The translations under genes were made by a program, and so were the position numbers. Positions 14,659 to 22,953 of a DNA stretch of 64,000 nucleotides are shown one piece after another (position 1 is the stretch's first letter; every line of letters begins with the position of its first letter). The notes below the pieces were generated by a model. The model searched no databases. It was not told the DNA's origin and saw nothing but the letters and a program-made list of their open reading frames with translations. Origin of the DNA: Abditibacteriaceae bacterium (GTDB lineage Bacteria > Armatimonadota > Abditibacteriia > Abditibacteriales > Abditibacteriaceae); assembly GCA_019239895.1 (NCBI GenBank), contig JAFAZH010000003.1:1-64000 (forward strand). Reading direction: 5' to 3'.

Positions 14659-16074
14659 ATGCAGTTTCGACTTGCCCGGCGGGGCGTTAGCCTATTTTTC
14701 TTATGGATTTACGTTATCAGTCGCACTGGCGGGTTAGCCTCAGCCCAGGACTTGGGACATATGACGCGCGGTCAATCTCGGGCTGTCTTTGGCTACGATA
14801 CGAACGCGGACTTTCTGGGCTTCAACCCCCGGTTTCGTCAACTCCATCGCCAATACTCGACTGAACTCACGCGCTTGCAGCGGGCCCTCGCCCAACAGAA
14901 CCGCGCTGGTAGAACACGGCCCTGCGCCCGCCAGATATTTCTCGAAGCTCGCTGGCTGGTCTACTACACCGCTGACTTTGTCCGTATTAAGCAACGCCTG
15001 GAGGCGCTACGCGCGCTGCTGCGCCAGCCGCACGATCCACCGGGGTGTGAGGCGCAGTCTGCTACTGATGGCAGTTTCGATCATTGCAGCCAAGCCTGGT
15101 TCCTCAAAGTGGATGCCAACTGTGAAGTCATCGAAGACTTAGCTGCCGAGGGTAAAAAGCCGCCATACCCGCTGCACTTCCTGGATCGCATTAACAGTCC
15201 AGTCAAATTGCGCGCCTATCTGGATTCTGTGCTGATCTCCGATGTGCGGCGCTCCGGCGAAGACAAGAGTTATGAAATGAATATTGGCGGCACCGACCTG
15301 ATGCGCTTTATTACCGGGGAGATTCCGACCGATTATCGGTTTGATCCGCAGCTCAAGCAGACTCTTTTAGATTACCTGGACAATCGCTGGCAAGACCCTC
15401 AAACGGGATTTTTTGGAGGTTGGTATCGAACCCCTACTGGCGTTCGTAAAACGGCCAACCTGAGCACCACCTTCCACATCGCGGCTTACCTGCACGGTCG
15501 CTTAAAGCACTGGCCGCAAATCATTCAAACGACTCTGGCAATGCAAGACCATGAGTTTCCCTATGGCTGGCTGGAAGAAGGTCACATGTCCAACCATCAT
15601 GATTTTGACGTGGTGCGGCTCTTGCGTTATGGCTGGCCTGATATGTCAGAGACCCAGCGTGCCCAGGCCAGAGTTGCTATCCAGAAGATGTTAGATTTCT
15701 GCCTCAAGGAAACGCTCAATCCTGATGGCTCCTTTAAGATGATGGATGAGGATACAGTTGCCTCCTCCTATTCGCTGCCGGTTGCTTTTCTCCAGGAAGT
15801 CGGCTATTTCGAGCCAGGGCGCAGGTTTTGGACCGATGCTGAATTCCCCCAATCGCCCGACGTAGCGCGACGCATCGCAGCCCATTTGCGCAGTCTGCAT
15901 CTGGATGATCCAGAGGCGAAGAAGACCCTCCGCTTGCTGGAGAGTTTAGACCAACCAAAGTTGGTTAAGCCCAGCCGCGGATGGATCATCGGTGGGGTGA
16001 GTGGGTTGCTACTTGTAGGTCTGCTCTGGCATCATAGCCTCCGCACCCGCACGGTGCAGCGATCACGGGCTTAG
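14659..16074 (+). CDS. Cassette gene: membrane-anchored alpha-toroid-like protein
   Basis: The 471-residue product has a signal peptide (to about residue 29) and a charged N-terminal domain (about 30-160). The larger region (about 200-400) has NLSTTFHIAAYLHGRLKHWP, EEGHMSNHHDFDVVRLLRYGW and FKMMDEDTVASSYSLPVAFL. This pattern suggests an (alpha/alpha)6 toroid, as in polysaccharide-modifying or terpene-cyclase-like enzymes. A C-terminal membrane helix (about 441-458) has positive residues after it. The substrate is unknown. It is large for a cassette gene. Confidence 0.6.
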   Translation: MQFRLARRGVSLFFLWIYVISRTGGLASAQDLGHMTRGQSRAVFGYDTNADFLGFNPRFRQLHRQYSTELTRLQRALAQQNRAGRTRPCARQIFLEARWLVYYTADFVRIKQRLEALRALLRQPHDPPGCEAQSATDGSFDHCSQAWFLKVDANCEVIEDLAAEGKKPPYPLHFLDRINSPVKLRAYLDSVLISDVRRSGEDKSYEMNIGGTDLMRFITGEIPTDYRFDPQLKQTLLDYLDNRWQDPQTGFFGGWYRTPTGVRKTANLSTTFHIAAYLHGRLKHWPQIIQTTLAMQDHEFPYGWLEEGHMSNHHDFDVVRLLRYGWPDMSETQRAQARVAIQKMLDFCLKETLNPDGSFKMMDEDTVASSYSLPVAFLQEVGYFEPGRRFWTDAEFPQSPDVARRIAAHLRSLHLDDPEAKKTLRLLESLDQPKLVKPSRGWIIGGVSGLLLVGLLWHHSLRTRTVQRSRA

Positions 16075-16231
16075 GTTAAAGTCTCACGTCCCATAAACTA
16101 GTTTTTACGTTCGCCAAACATCGTAGGCTATAAGTAGTGTCCAACTCCTCTTCTTATAGGGTGACGGGGCAGCTCAATAGACGATCACTGTGAGGTGATG
16201 AAAAAAAGAAGAGTAAGAGTTAACCACAGAG

Positions 16232-16310
16232 ACCGAACCAGGCGCTACACCGGTCGGCTTCCGGCTCCGCTGTGTTGCGCCTCCAAGCGCCGCTTTGCTT
16301 AGCGTTGTGT
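16232..16310 (+). other. attC site 1.6
   Basis: It runs from ACCGAAC to GTTGTGT over 79 bp. The inner arms are CAGGCGCTACACCGGTCGGC and GCCGCTTTGCTTAGC. Confidence 0.8.
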
Positions 16311-16358
16311 GGCTCGCGCGGCTTGTCCCAGGGCGCTCGGTCTGCCATATTGAGTGCT

Positions 16359-17171
16359 ATGAATATGAGATACATCCAGCCAGTGCCTTCATTTCAGCAA
16401 GAGGTATTTCGGGTTGAGGTTGACGGCACCCCCGCCTACGCGAAGCGCATTGTCAGCGATTACAGTTGGTGGACGTTTGACGACACAGACATCTTCACGC
16501 GCGAAACTGAATCCTATGCGCTGCTCAACGGTATGGGCATCGGCCCACAACTCCTGTGCCTGGATGCCACGCGCAAGGAGTTCGCCGTCGCGGAACTGCC
16601 GCACCTCAGACCAGGGAAGGAGGCTGTCGAAACATTCTTAGATAATCTGGTGATACTGCTTGAAAGATTAAGCAGGCTTACAGCGCCAAATCTTCAAACC
16701 TATACCGCCAAAGCGATGGCGGCCCTGTTCCGCTCCCGTGGCGAGCAGGCCAATGTTGCCCCAGTGCTCTTGAGCGAGATAACGCAGATGCTCAACGGTT
16801 GGCACGATGTATACGGCAGTGGTGTCTCTTACACCCACGGCGACCTGCATCTCGGAAACATTTTGTCGGATGGCAGCAATGTCACCGGCGTTATTGATTT
16901 CGAGGAGACGATTCAATCGCTTCCTGTTTTTGATGCGACAAACTTGTCGTGGACTGTCAAGGTCGTCTTTGGAGAAGGCGCTTACCGTCACTTCAAAGAG
17001 GCGTATGAAAAATCAAGCGGGACTGCATTGATTGACCTCAACGAGTGGGGGAGGTTCTGCCACCTGCGAGGTTGGATTGCCAGTTGTTACCTGAAGCACT
17101 GTGGCTCAGCCATGCTGCAAGAGAAAGCACGAAATTTCATGTCCGACGAGGAACCGCAATCTCATCCGTAA
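16359..17171 (+). CDS. Cassette gene: APH-family phosphotransferase
   Basis: The 270-residue product has the phosphotransferase loop YTHGDLHLGNIL (about residues 160-171) and the metal-binding VTGVIDFEET (about 177-186). These are the two hallmarks of the aminoglycoside phosphotransferase / choline kinase fold. N-terminal YAKRI supplies the likely ATP lysine. Substrates in this family range from aminoglycosides to sugars and amino acids, so resistance cannot be claimed. The ATG at 16359 is chosen because upstream codons lie in attC 1.6. Confidence 0.8.
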   Translation: MNMRYIQPVPSFQQEVFRVEVDGTPAYAKRIVSDYSWWTFDDTDIFTRETESYALLNGMGIGPQLLCLDATRKEFAVAELPHLRPGKEAVETFLDNLVILLERLSRLTAPNLQTYTAKAMAALFRSRGEQANVAPVLLSEITQMLNGWHDVYGSGVSYTHGDLHLGNILSDGSNVTGVIDFEETIQSLPVFDATNLSWTVKVVFGEGAYRHFKEAYEKSSGTALIDLNEWGRFCHLRGWIASCYLKHCGSAMLQEKARNFMSDEEPQSHP

Positions 17172-17184
17172 GCCATCAACCGCC

Positions 17185-17261
17185 ATGCGACCCATCGTTG
17201 CAACCGACGCTTTCCGGTTGCGTGCCTCCGCCGCCATGCGAGTCTGAATCGAACCTTGTGT
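17185..17261 (+). other. attC site 1.7, degenerate core
   Basis: The inner arm CATCGTTGCAACCGACGC is intact. The 3' core reads CTTGTGT instead of GTTGTGT, and the 5' core is ATGCGAC. The cleaved G^TT triplet is therefore lost, so this site is probably inactive and locks the phosphotransferase and the next GNAT cassette together. Confidence 0.65.
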
Positions 17262-17299
17262 GGCGGCGCGTGGCTTGAGTGCATGGCATAATAGGTGAT

Positions 17300-17746
17300 A
17301 TGGAAATCACACGTAGGCCCACTCAGGAGGCTGATACGGATTTTGCCCGTGAAGCACACCACCGTGCCTATCATGATGTCTCAATCCAACAGTTCGGCCC
17401 GTGGGACGAGCGGGCGCAAGATAGATATTTTCAAACGGGCTGGACGGCGGCTGTCCATGAAATTGTCCTCTGCGATGGTGCCCCCTGCGGCTACGCATGT
17501 ATTGAAGAGCGGCCCCATGATATGCACGTTCGAGAACTGGTTATCCATCCTGACTTTCAAAACCGCGGGATCGGCTCTGCTGTGCTGCGCCAAGTTATGG
17601 CGCGTGCCCAGGAGCGGCAGGTGCCGGTGCGCTTAGGTACCTTCGTTAAAAATCGGGCCTTGCACCTTTATCAGAGGCTCGGCTTCGAGGAATTTGACCG
17701 GACGGAGGTTCATATCCTGCTGCAATGGGTGCCTAAAGCCAAATAA
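17300..17746 (+). CDS. Cassette gene: GNAT N-acetyltransferase
   Basis: The 148-residue product has the acetyl-CoA binding motif A, VRELVIHPDFQNRGIGSAVLRQV (Q/R-x-x-G-x-G/A as NRGIGS), about residues 76-98. It ends with the usual NRALHLYQRLGFEE. The acceptor substrate is unknown. I prefer the ATG at 17300 (MEITRRP). A start at 17279 adds seven residues, but there a CATAAT box intrudes. GNAT enzymes are frequent integron cargo. Confidence 0.8.
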   Translation: MEITRRPTQEADTDFAREAHHRAYHDVSIQQFGPWDERAQDRYFQTGWTAAVHEIVLCDGAPCGYACIEERPHDMHVRELVIHPDFQNRGIGSAVLRQVMARAQERQVPVRLGTFVKNRALHLYQRLGFEEFDRTEVHILLQWVPKAK

Positions 17747-17751
17747 CCGCC

Positions 17752-17830
17752 GCCCAACCAGGCATTGCAACCGACGCTTTGCGAATCCTCTTTGCTCTGC
17801 TTCCCCGTGCCGCTGACCTGAGCGTTCCGC
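17752..17830 (+). other. attC site 1.8
   Basis: It runs from GCCCAAC to GTTCCGC over 79 bp. The inner arms are CAGGCATTGCAACCGACGC and GCCGCTGACCTGAGC. Confidence 0.8.
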
Positions 17831-17933
17831 AGCAGCACACGGCTTGGTAGCGTGGAGGAGCATTTAGCAAATCGAAGCTGTCCACCTATAAAGGTGTTGT
17901 GTGATGGTTGTATCATCACAGGAGGTTAAAGAC

Positions 17934-17996
17934 ATGAAAATACACGGATGCCCCAAGCGAGTCACGAACTCAAACAACCAGGCAACGAACACATAA
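17934..17996 (+). CDS. Possible 20-residue leader peptide
   Basis: A near-perfect ribosome-binding site, CAGGAGGTT, lies nine bases before an ATG that opens 20 codons (MKIHGCPKRVTNSNNQATNT) and stops at 17996. The GNAT gene starts 13 bases later, so the peptide could couple or attenuate its translation. It might instead be the start of a lost cassette gene. No homologue is known to me. Confidence 0.35.
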   Translation: MKIHGCPKRVTNSNNQATNT

Positions 17997-18008
17997 GGAC
18001 AACTCACA

Positions 18009-18509
18009 ATGATGAATACAACTGAACTCAACAGTGTCGAAATCGCCCGCTGGGATTCAAGCCATGCCCGCTGGGCCGAGCTGATGCAGGCTTGTAGTGA
18101 CTTAGGTCACGGCGCGGACCTGGAAGCCAAGACCGCAGACTACCATCTGGGCCTGTACACCCTTGTCGCTTTCACGCCCCATGAAGTCGTTGGCTTGCTT
18201 CGTTTCTGGACGCAGCAGATCGGCCTGGATGAAGACAAGCCCCTACTCTTAATAGAGGGTGAGCCTACCATCGAGGCCAAAAGTGTAGCTTTTGCGGTGC
18301 GCCCGGAGTTTCGTCGTCAAGGCATTGGGCGTCGCTTGCAGGAAGCTGCCATTGAGTGGGCGCGGGAACTGGGTTGCTACCAACTTCGCTCACGAAGTTA
18401 CTATAGTTGTCAGGAGAACCACGCCCTGAAGCTCTCGATGGGTTTTGCCATACAACCTGCCGTGCAGAAGGAGGCGCACCCCAGTGCCTACTTCGTGCTG
18501 CCATTGTAA
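18009..18509 (+). CDS. Cassette gene: GNAT N-acetyltransferase
   Basis: The 166-residue product has motif A as SVAFAVRPEFRRQGIGRRLQ (about residues 92-111) and a C-terminal ENHALKLSMGFAIQ. The QGIGRR turn binds acetyl-CoA. The substrate is unknown. AAGGA precedes the start. This is a different GNAT subfamily from the one at 17.3 kb, so the two cassettes were probably acquired separately. Confidence 0.8.
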   Translation: MMNTTELNSVEIARWDSSHARWAELMQACSDLGHGADLEAKTADYHLGLYTLVAFTPHEVVGLLRFWTQQIGLDEDKPLLLIEGEPTIEAKSVAFAVRPEFRRQGIGRRLQEAAIEWARELGCYQLRSRSYYSCQENHALKLSMGFAIQPAVQKEAHPSAYFVLPL

Positions 18510-18550
18510 CTTTAGTCGCAAGTGGTCGCACGGCATCAATCCTGACTGAA

Positions 18551-18598
18551 TATGAACAATGATACACAGTAGCACTGCTACTGCGTATCATTGTTGTT
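18551..18598 (+). terminator. Long hairpin after the last cassette gene
   Basis: AACAATGATACACAGTAGC pairs with GCTACTGCGTATCATTGTT with one mismatch across a short loop, and is followed by GTT. It is longer than a normal terminator and lacks a long T-run. It could stop transcription before attC 1.9. Confidence 0.5.
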
Positions 18599-18612
18599 AG
18601 CACTTAACAGCC

Positions 18613-18686
18613 GCCGAACCAGGCATTGCAACGGACAGCTTGCGGCTCCGCTGCGCCTCCAAGCTCCGCTGAACTAAGCGTTAGCT
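18613..18686 (+). other. attC site 1.9 (end of array 1)
   Basis: It runs from GCCGAAC to a canonical GTTAGCT over 74 bp. The inner arms are CAGGCATTGCAACGGACAGC and CCGCTGAACTAAGC. No cassette follows. Confidence 0.85.
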
Positions 18687-18775
18687 TGAGTTGAAGTGCA
18701 GTGTAGACGGGCTTCCCCTTAACATCCAGGGAAAGGGTTGGGGATAGGGTCAATGTTGTTAGCTCAGACCCAGCT

Positions 18776-19327
18776 TTAATGCTCCGGCCTCGCCGTTATA
18801 GATACCGTCACCACATCAGAACACAGCACGCCCTCATAGGTGCTGCCGGGAAGGGTGCCCACGAGGAGAACCCTGAGGGTCTTGAGTTGGGATGGTAAAT
18901 CCCGAATAGGAAACGTTAAAGGTTGCTGATTGGCTCCCGGCTTGAGGTCAAAGGTGCGGGGATTGAGGAACGAATAGGGCGACTGATGCCAGATATAAGG
19001 CTGCTGCACCAATCGCTTCCCGTGCTCATCGAAGACAATCAGTTCCAAGCCATCAAAAGCCGAACTAAAGTTTGACTTCACCTGGATGGTGGTGCCGGTG
19101 CGGTTGATTAAGGTGGCGTCGCAGTCAAAAAGCACATCCTGGGCGAAACGCTCCGCCTTGACCGTCGCTAAATGCAGCTTCACGCCCTCGCTCGGTGCCT
19201 GCGCTGCCTGTGCTGTCGGCGCTGTGCCGGGATGAGCGGTCGTCCCTAAAGTGGCCAGGAGTAGTGCGCCGGTTAGCGTTGCCATTTTGGGGATGGCGCT
19301 CTGCAATCCGAAAAGATCCAATTTCAT
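18776..19327 (-). CDS. Secreted hypothetical protein
   Basis: The 183-residue product has a signal peptide (hydrophobic about residues 17-33). The beta-rich mature part holds LFDCDATLINRTGTTIQVKS, LELIVFDEHGKRL and LRVLLVGTLPGSTYEG. This looks like an Ig-like fold with two cysteines (about 87 and 168) that might form a disulfide. No family is recognised. The start at 19327 is supported by AGGAGG eight bases upstream. The neighbour at 19470 is divergent. Confidence 0.6.
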   Translation of the reverse strand: MKLDLFGLQSAIPKMATLTGALLLATLGTTAHPGTAPTAQAAQAPSEGVKLHLATVKAERFAQDVLFDCDATLINRTGTTIQVKSNFSSAFDGLELIVFDEHGKRLVQQPYIWHQSPYSFLNPRTFDLKPGANQQPLTFPIRDLPSQLKTLRVLLVGTLPGSTYEGVLCSDVVTVSITARPEH

Positions 19328-19469
19328 GGTAGCCTCCTCTGGTCTGGTGTTTATATTATAACGCGGTGGCAAGGCGGTTAGGGCAGTGCAGAATAGGGAA
19401 CAACAGCAGGGAACTATCGGCGCTGGCTTTTTATCTAAAGTTCAAATACCGGTAAGGAGACTGCGAGTT

Positions 19470-19922
19470 ATGCAAGGGTCACATCTTTTGACGGGAGCGT
19501 TCTGTCTTAAAACCCTGGTGTTGGGCTTGTTGGTGAACACGGCCTTCGCGTGCGATTGCGATCTGCCACCGTCGCCCCAAAAAGCTTTGCAACAGGCGGC
19601 GGCGGTGTTTGCGGGCCAGGTCATCCAGATCAAGACGCTCGACAAAAAAGAGTATCACGGCGATTATGCCATGCAGGTGCAGTTCAAGGTCGCCAATAGT
19701 TGGAAAGGCGTCCAGGGCACGCAAGCGGTGGTGCAGACCGGGGCGGAGGGTGGCGCGGACTGCGGCTTCGACTTTAAGGCGGGCCAGGAGTATCTGGTCT
19801 ATGCCTATGCTTTACCCGGAGAGAAGACACTGATTACTGGTATCTGTAGTCGCACTCGCCCCATTGATGATGCGGTGGAAGACCTGGCGGCGCTGGGGCG
19901 TCCAGTAGTCAGTGGTCGGTAG
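19470..19922 (+). CDS. Secreted TIMP/NTR-like protein
   Basis: The 150-residue product has a signal segment ending AFAC, followed by CDCDLPPSPQKALQQAAAVFAG and VANSWKGV. A central GADCGFDFKAGQEYLVYAYA comes next, then ICSRTRP. The spacing of cysteines around an OB-like strand pattern matches the bacterial NTR/TIMP-like family found in secreted proteins. The job is unknown. An ATG at 19386 is rejected, because GTAAGGAGA lies before 19470. Confidence 0.65.
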   Translation: MQGSHLLTGAFCLKTLVLGLLVNTAFACDCDLPPSPQKALQQAAAVFAGQVIQIKTLDKKEYHGDYAMQVQFKVANSWKGVQGTQAVVQTGAEGGADCGFDFKAGQEYLVYAYALPGEKTLITGICSRTRPIDDAVEDLAALGRPVVSGR

Positions 19923-19949
19923 TCGGTGGTCAGAAGACAGTTGTCGGTA

Positions 19950-20100
19950 AAGGCCCTCACCCTCCCAGGCTAATAGGGGGAGAGGGGTGCCCCAAAGGGC
20001 TGCTGACTCGTAAACGCATTACTTCTGTTATAGGAGAAGAGCTGTCCTGTGACCTCCCCTCTCCCAACCTTGGGAGAGGGGTTGGGGGTGAGGGCCTTTA
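19950..20100. repeat. Palindromic repeat family A, copy 2
   Basis: The arms AAAGGCCCTCACCCTCCCAG and TTGGGGGTGAGGGCCTTT lie at the two ends, with smaller CCCCTCTCCC pairs inside. Confidence 0.8.
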
Positions 20101-20131
20101 ACCCTGCCAGAAGGATGAGATAGGGCCGCAC

Positions 20132-20659
20132 TCAGCATTCACCACTCAGCAGTTCCCCCAGATGGGTTTTCCCATTTTCCTGCGCTAGTTGCAGAGGTGT
20201 CTTGCCCTGCTCATCGAAAGCGGACTTACTGGCACCTGCTGCCAGCAGTAGATGCACGACATCGCTGCGCCCGCGTAAAGCAGCCCAGTGCAGTGGCGTT
20301 CTGCCTGCCTCGCCCACTACATTGACATCAGCACCGTGTGCAATGAAGATTTGGATGACCTCTGCCTGCACCCACTTGGCCGCATAATAAAGAGGCGTTA
20401 ACCCCGCGTCATTCTGTGCATTGGCCTCCGCCCCATGCGCCAGCAGTTCTTGCACCAGAAATGGATAAGCCCACGCCCGATGCAGAAGGGTGCTGCCATC
20501 GGCTTGTCTGGCCTGCACCAACTCGGGGTTATGCGCCAGCCATTGCCGCAGTGCCACAACCCAGCCGGGATCGCTCACCCACGCTTGCCGCGCAATAGCC
20601 TCAAAGAGTGCGTCTGCACTTATCATTTCCGTTTTAAATTTCGTCTCTCCTGTTGTCAC
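20132..20659 (-). CDS. Ankyrin-repeat protein
   Basis: The 175-residue cytosolic product contains about four ankyrin repeats: DGSTLLHRAWAYPFLVQELL, AGLTPLYYAAKWVQAEVIQI, AGRTPLHWAALRGRSDVVHL and QGKTPLQLAQENGKTHLGEL. Ankyrin repeats bind proteins. The partner is unknown. It lies just downstream of the PAP2 gene on the same strand, 12 bases apart, so the two may share a transcript. Confidence 0.85.
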   Translation of the reverse strand: MTTGETKFKTEMISADALFEAIARQAWVSDPGWVVALRQWLAHNPELVQARQADGSTLLHRAWAYPFLVQELLAHGAEANAQNDAGLTPLYYAAKWVQAEVIQIFIAHGADVNVVGEAGRTPLHWAALRGRSDVVHLLLAAGASKSAFDEQGKTPLQLAQENGKTHLGELLSGEC

Positions 20660-20671
20660 CCTGTCACCTTG

Positions 20672-21301
20672 TCACCCCCTCACCCTGTCAATCGTTACCG
20701 GCGTCCGCACCGTCGCCAGCCAGGCCAGGAAGGAACCGATAATCGCGCCGCCTAACACCTGATAGGTATAGTGGGCATGGACTTCGACGCGTGACCAGCC
20801 AATCAGCACCGCGAGCGCGAACCAGAGCGGGGCGAGGCGGGGGTAACGCTGGTAGATCAGCCAGGCGAGGCCAAAAGCGAAGGTGGCATGGCCGCTGGGA
20901 AAGCCGGACATCGTAACTGAACCGGGCTTGTGCGACCACTCCAGGCCATGTGTAAAGAGAAAGCTGTGAAAGAGGCCATCGCCAATCAGCACTTCATAGG
21001 CGGTGAAGTCTAGCATCCACCACCAGGTCGGGTCTACCTGCTGGTGACGGGCCGCGACCAGGGAAGGAATAATCAAAAGCGCCGCGCTGGTCGCCACATA
21101 AAGGGTGTTAATAGGGTGGCTGATAAACTGGCCAATCTCCCCACCAGTTGCGGTGCCCGGATGGGCCAGGGCACAGGCGATGGCTAAAACGACTAAGGTG
21201 ATGAGAGGTAGATAGCGGTAGGCTGGATACGGCGTCTGCGCCACGACTGGCGGTGCGGGCGCGATGGGCGGTGCTGGTGGGGCTAACGGTGCTGAGGTCA
21301 T
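20672..21301 (-). CDS. PAP2-superfamily membrane phosphatase
   Basis: The 209-residue product has a proline-rich N-terminus and five or six membrane helices. The phosphatase motifs are FPSGHATFAFG (about residues 132-142) and SRVEVHAHYTYQVLGG (about 168-183). A possible first motif, KPGS, lies about 123-126. These match motifs 2 and 3 of PAP2 lipid phosphatases, which dephosphorylate lipid phosphates such as undecaprenyl diphosphate. The exact substrate is not known. Confidence 0.8.
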   Translation of the reverse strand: MTSAPLAPPAPPIAPAPPVVAQTPYPAYRYLPLITLVVLAIACALAHPGTATGGEIGQFISHPINTLYVATSAALLIIPSLVAARHQQVDPTWWWMLDFTAYEVLIGDGLFHSFLFTHGLEWSHKPGSVTMSGFPSGHATFAFGLAWLIYQRYPRLAPLWFALAVLIGWSRVEVHAHYTYQVLGGAIIGSFLAWLATVRTPVTIDRVRG

Positions 21302-21377
21302 AAAATTTGATAACTGAGCTGCACATTTCCCACAGCTAAACGTTAGTCTACTACTGACTCAAGTTGTGACCTATGAT

Positions 21378-21492
21378 ATTTGTCATTTTGAGCGTAGCGA
21401 CGTGAGGAGCGGAGTCGAGAAATCTTGCTGTTCAGCATTCTATTTGTTGCTCAAGATTCCTCGACTCCGCTTTGCTCCGCTCGGAATGACAT
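21378..21492. repeat. Inverted repeat of the GTCATTCCGAGCG type (family H)
   Basis: TGTCATTTTGAGCGTAGC and CGGAATGACATC form the ends, with GGAGTCGAGAAATCTTG and AAGATTCCTCGACTCCGC inside. This kind of intergenic palindrome is widespread in unrelated bacteria. Confidence 0.75.
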
Positions 21493-21549
21493 CACCACTG
21501 ATGAGTAGCACCTTGAGTTAACCACTCAAGGCGCGGCTGCGAGCGGCTT

Positions 21550-22053
21550 TCAGTTCTCTCCGCCAAGGTCAGATAACAAGTTCTGTGCCTCCTCCTGACC
21601 CGCAGGGGTGATGTCTATCATGGGCCGACCCCCCGCAGCTTTTTGGAGGAGTTCAACAATTTGCTTGCGGGCACTCCTGCGCCGCGTCGTGAGCCGCCGC
21701 GTTTTGAGCGAGTGTGTCTTGAGCAGGAATTTTGCCAGTGCAACCGCTGCATCATAATCGCCGTGCGCAATCGCTTTGCGCACGGCGCGACGAGGCTGAC
21801 CCAGTTCCGCGTACAGCACCGCTATATTACTCGCTACCGCCGCGTCTTTGCGCCGCCAACCCCGCCGATACCAGCGCACAGCTTGCCTCAAATCGCGGCC
21901 CACACCTTCTCCCAGTTCATACATATACCCTATATGCATTGCCGCTTCGACATCACCCAGCCGCGCCGCCTGCAAATACAACGCGAAGGCCGCCCGTGCA
22001 TTCCGCGCCTCCCATTGCTGCTCTGCCTCAGCGAATAATTGCTCGGTATCCAT
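21550..22053 (-). CDS. Sel1/TPR-like repeat protein
   Basis: The product is 167 residues from the chosen ATG. Helical repeats cover about residues 5-100: AAFALYLQAARLGDVEAAMH, IGYMYELGEGVGRDLRQAVR and AVLYAELGQPRRAVRKAI. They match the Sel1-like consensus (A-x-G-x-G...A). A basic helical C-terminus follows. These repeats bind proteins. No enzyme domain is present. The upstream in-frame ATG at 22098 adds 15 residues without a better ribosome site. Confidence 0.75.
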   Translation of the reverse strand: MDTEQLFAEAEQQWEARNARAAFALYLQAARLGDVEAAMHIGYMYELGEGVGRDLRQAVRWYRRGWRRKDAAVASNIAVLYAELGQPRRAVRKAIAHGDYDAAVALAKFLLKTHSLKTRRLTTRRRSARKQIVELLQKAAGGRPMIDITPAGQEEAQNLLSDLGGEN

Positions 22054-22127
22054 ACTGGTTCTCTTCTCATGTATAGTAGAGGTCTGGAGCACACCCATTG
22101 CGGCCCCCAGGTGATCTGTTAGATTCG

Positions 22128-22874
22128 TTAAAGTTTAACCCTGCCGCTGAGGATACGTGCGCAGGGCATAAAGCCCGCCTTTTGCAGCGTGTTGCGAGAG
22201 GCGGCATTCGCCACGTTGCAGCGTGCGGCGGGAACGCTGCCCAGTTCGTAAGTCACTCGCTTCAACTCCTGCACCAAGTAGCTGCCGTAGCCGCGCTGTC
22301 GAAAAGGTTTTGCCACTTCCATGAAGATGTCACCGTAAGGCCGATTATAATGGAAGTAGACTCCACCCGTTGCCACGATAGTATTGGCGGTCTCCAACAC
22401 CCAGTCGCCGACGGGTTCATGGGTATGGCGAAAAATATGGTCAGCGTCCGCCTCCGTCGCCTTACGAAAAATAACGTCAGGCAGGTGGTGGCGTGTGGTG
22501 AGTTTGTCCGCAAAAAGAATGGTGTCGCTTTTCACATTCCTGGTGAAGTCATGCAGCATCAAGTGCAGCAGCACATCATTGGTCTGGGCCTGCACCTTAA
22601 CCGCCTGGCTTACCGCCAATAGTTCCCGAAAGAGAGTGTGAGCAGACGGGTGATGAATGGGCAGCGTATAAAACTCGATAACTGTGTCCCGTGGGTCGCC
22701 ATGTGCTAAAGCGCCGTAGCCAGCCACCGCGCCGTCCACCGCTATCAAATAGATAGCGGTGCGACCTCGCTCGTGCAGACAGTCATGGACAATCTGGCAG
22801 TTCAACTCTTGCCGGTAAAGGTCGCGCAGACGCAGCACGTTTTGAAGCTCAACCCTGGACACCTCGATCTTCAT
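22128..22874 (-). CDS. GNAT N-acetyltransferase (two-domain)
   Basis: The product is 248 residues from MKIEVSRVEL. The N-terminal half resembles a degenerate GNAT domain (IYLIAVDGAVAGYGALAHG). The C-terminal half has FMEVAKPFRQRGYGSYLVQEL, the acetyl-CoA motif, and then NAASRNTLQKAGF. Tandem GNAT proteins often keep only one active half. The substrate is unknown. Confidence 0.8.
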   Translation of the reverse strand: MKIEVSRVELQNVLRLRDLYRQELNCQIVHDCLHERGRTAIYLIAVDGAVAGYGALAHGDPRDTVIEFYTLPIHHPSAHTLFRELLAVSQAVKVQAQTNDVLLHLMLHDFTRNVKSDTILFADKLTTRHHLPDVIFRKATEADADHIFRHTHEPVGDWVLETANTIVATGGVYFHYNRPYGDIFMEVAKPFRQRGYGSYLVQELKRVTYELGSVPAARCNVANAASRNTLQKAGFMPCARILSGRVKL

Positions 22875-22953
22875 ATGTTTTCCATTATCATGGTTGGGGA
22901 CGCACAAGGCAAGTCGAAGCGTAGCAGAGTTATAGAGCACCCATTGCATTGCC

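Larger units (their letters stand above)
10608..18686 (+). other. Integron cassette array 1 (nine attC sites, no integrase)
   Basis: Nine imperfect palindromes of 74-95 bp separate single genes that all read in the plus direction. Each begins with a RYYYAAC-like core, usually followed by CAGGCGCTGCAACCGACGC-type sequence. Each ends with GCTGAnnTnnGC and a GTTRRRY-like core. This is the layout of integron gene cassettes. No intI lies nearby, so it is an integrase-less cluster of attC sites (CALIN). GTTCGGTCGCTGCGC at 10608-10622 copies the start of the cassette following attC 1.5 and marks the left edge. Confidence 0.9.

Noticed and set aside
21378..21492. The GTCATTCCGAGCG palindrome as a CRISPR-like or regulatory element
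   Set aside because: It is a single inverted repeat of a very common intergenic type, without spacers or repetition.
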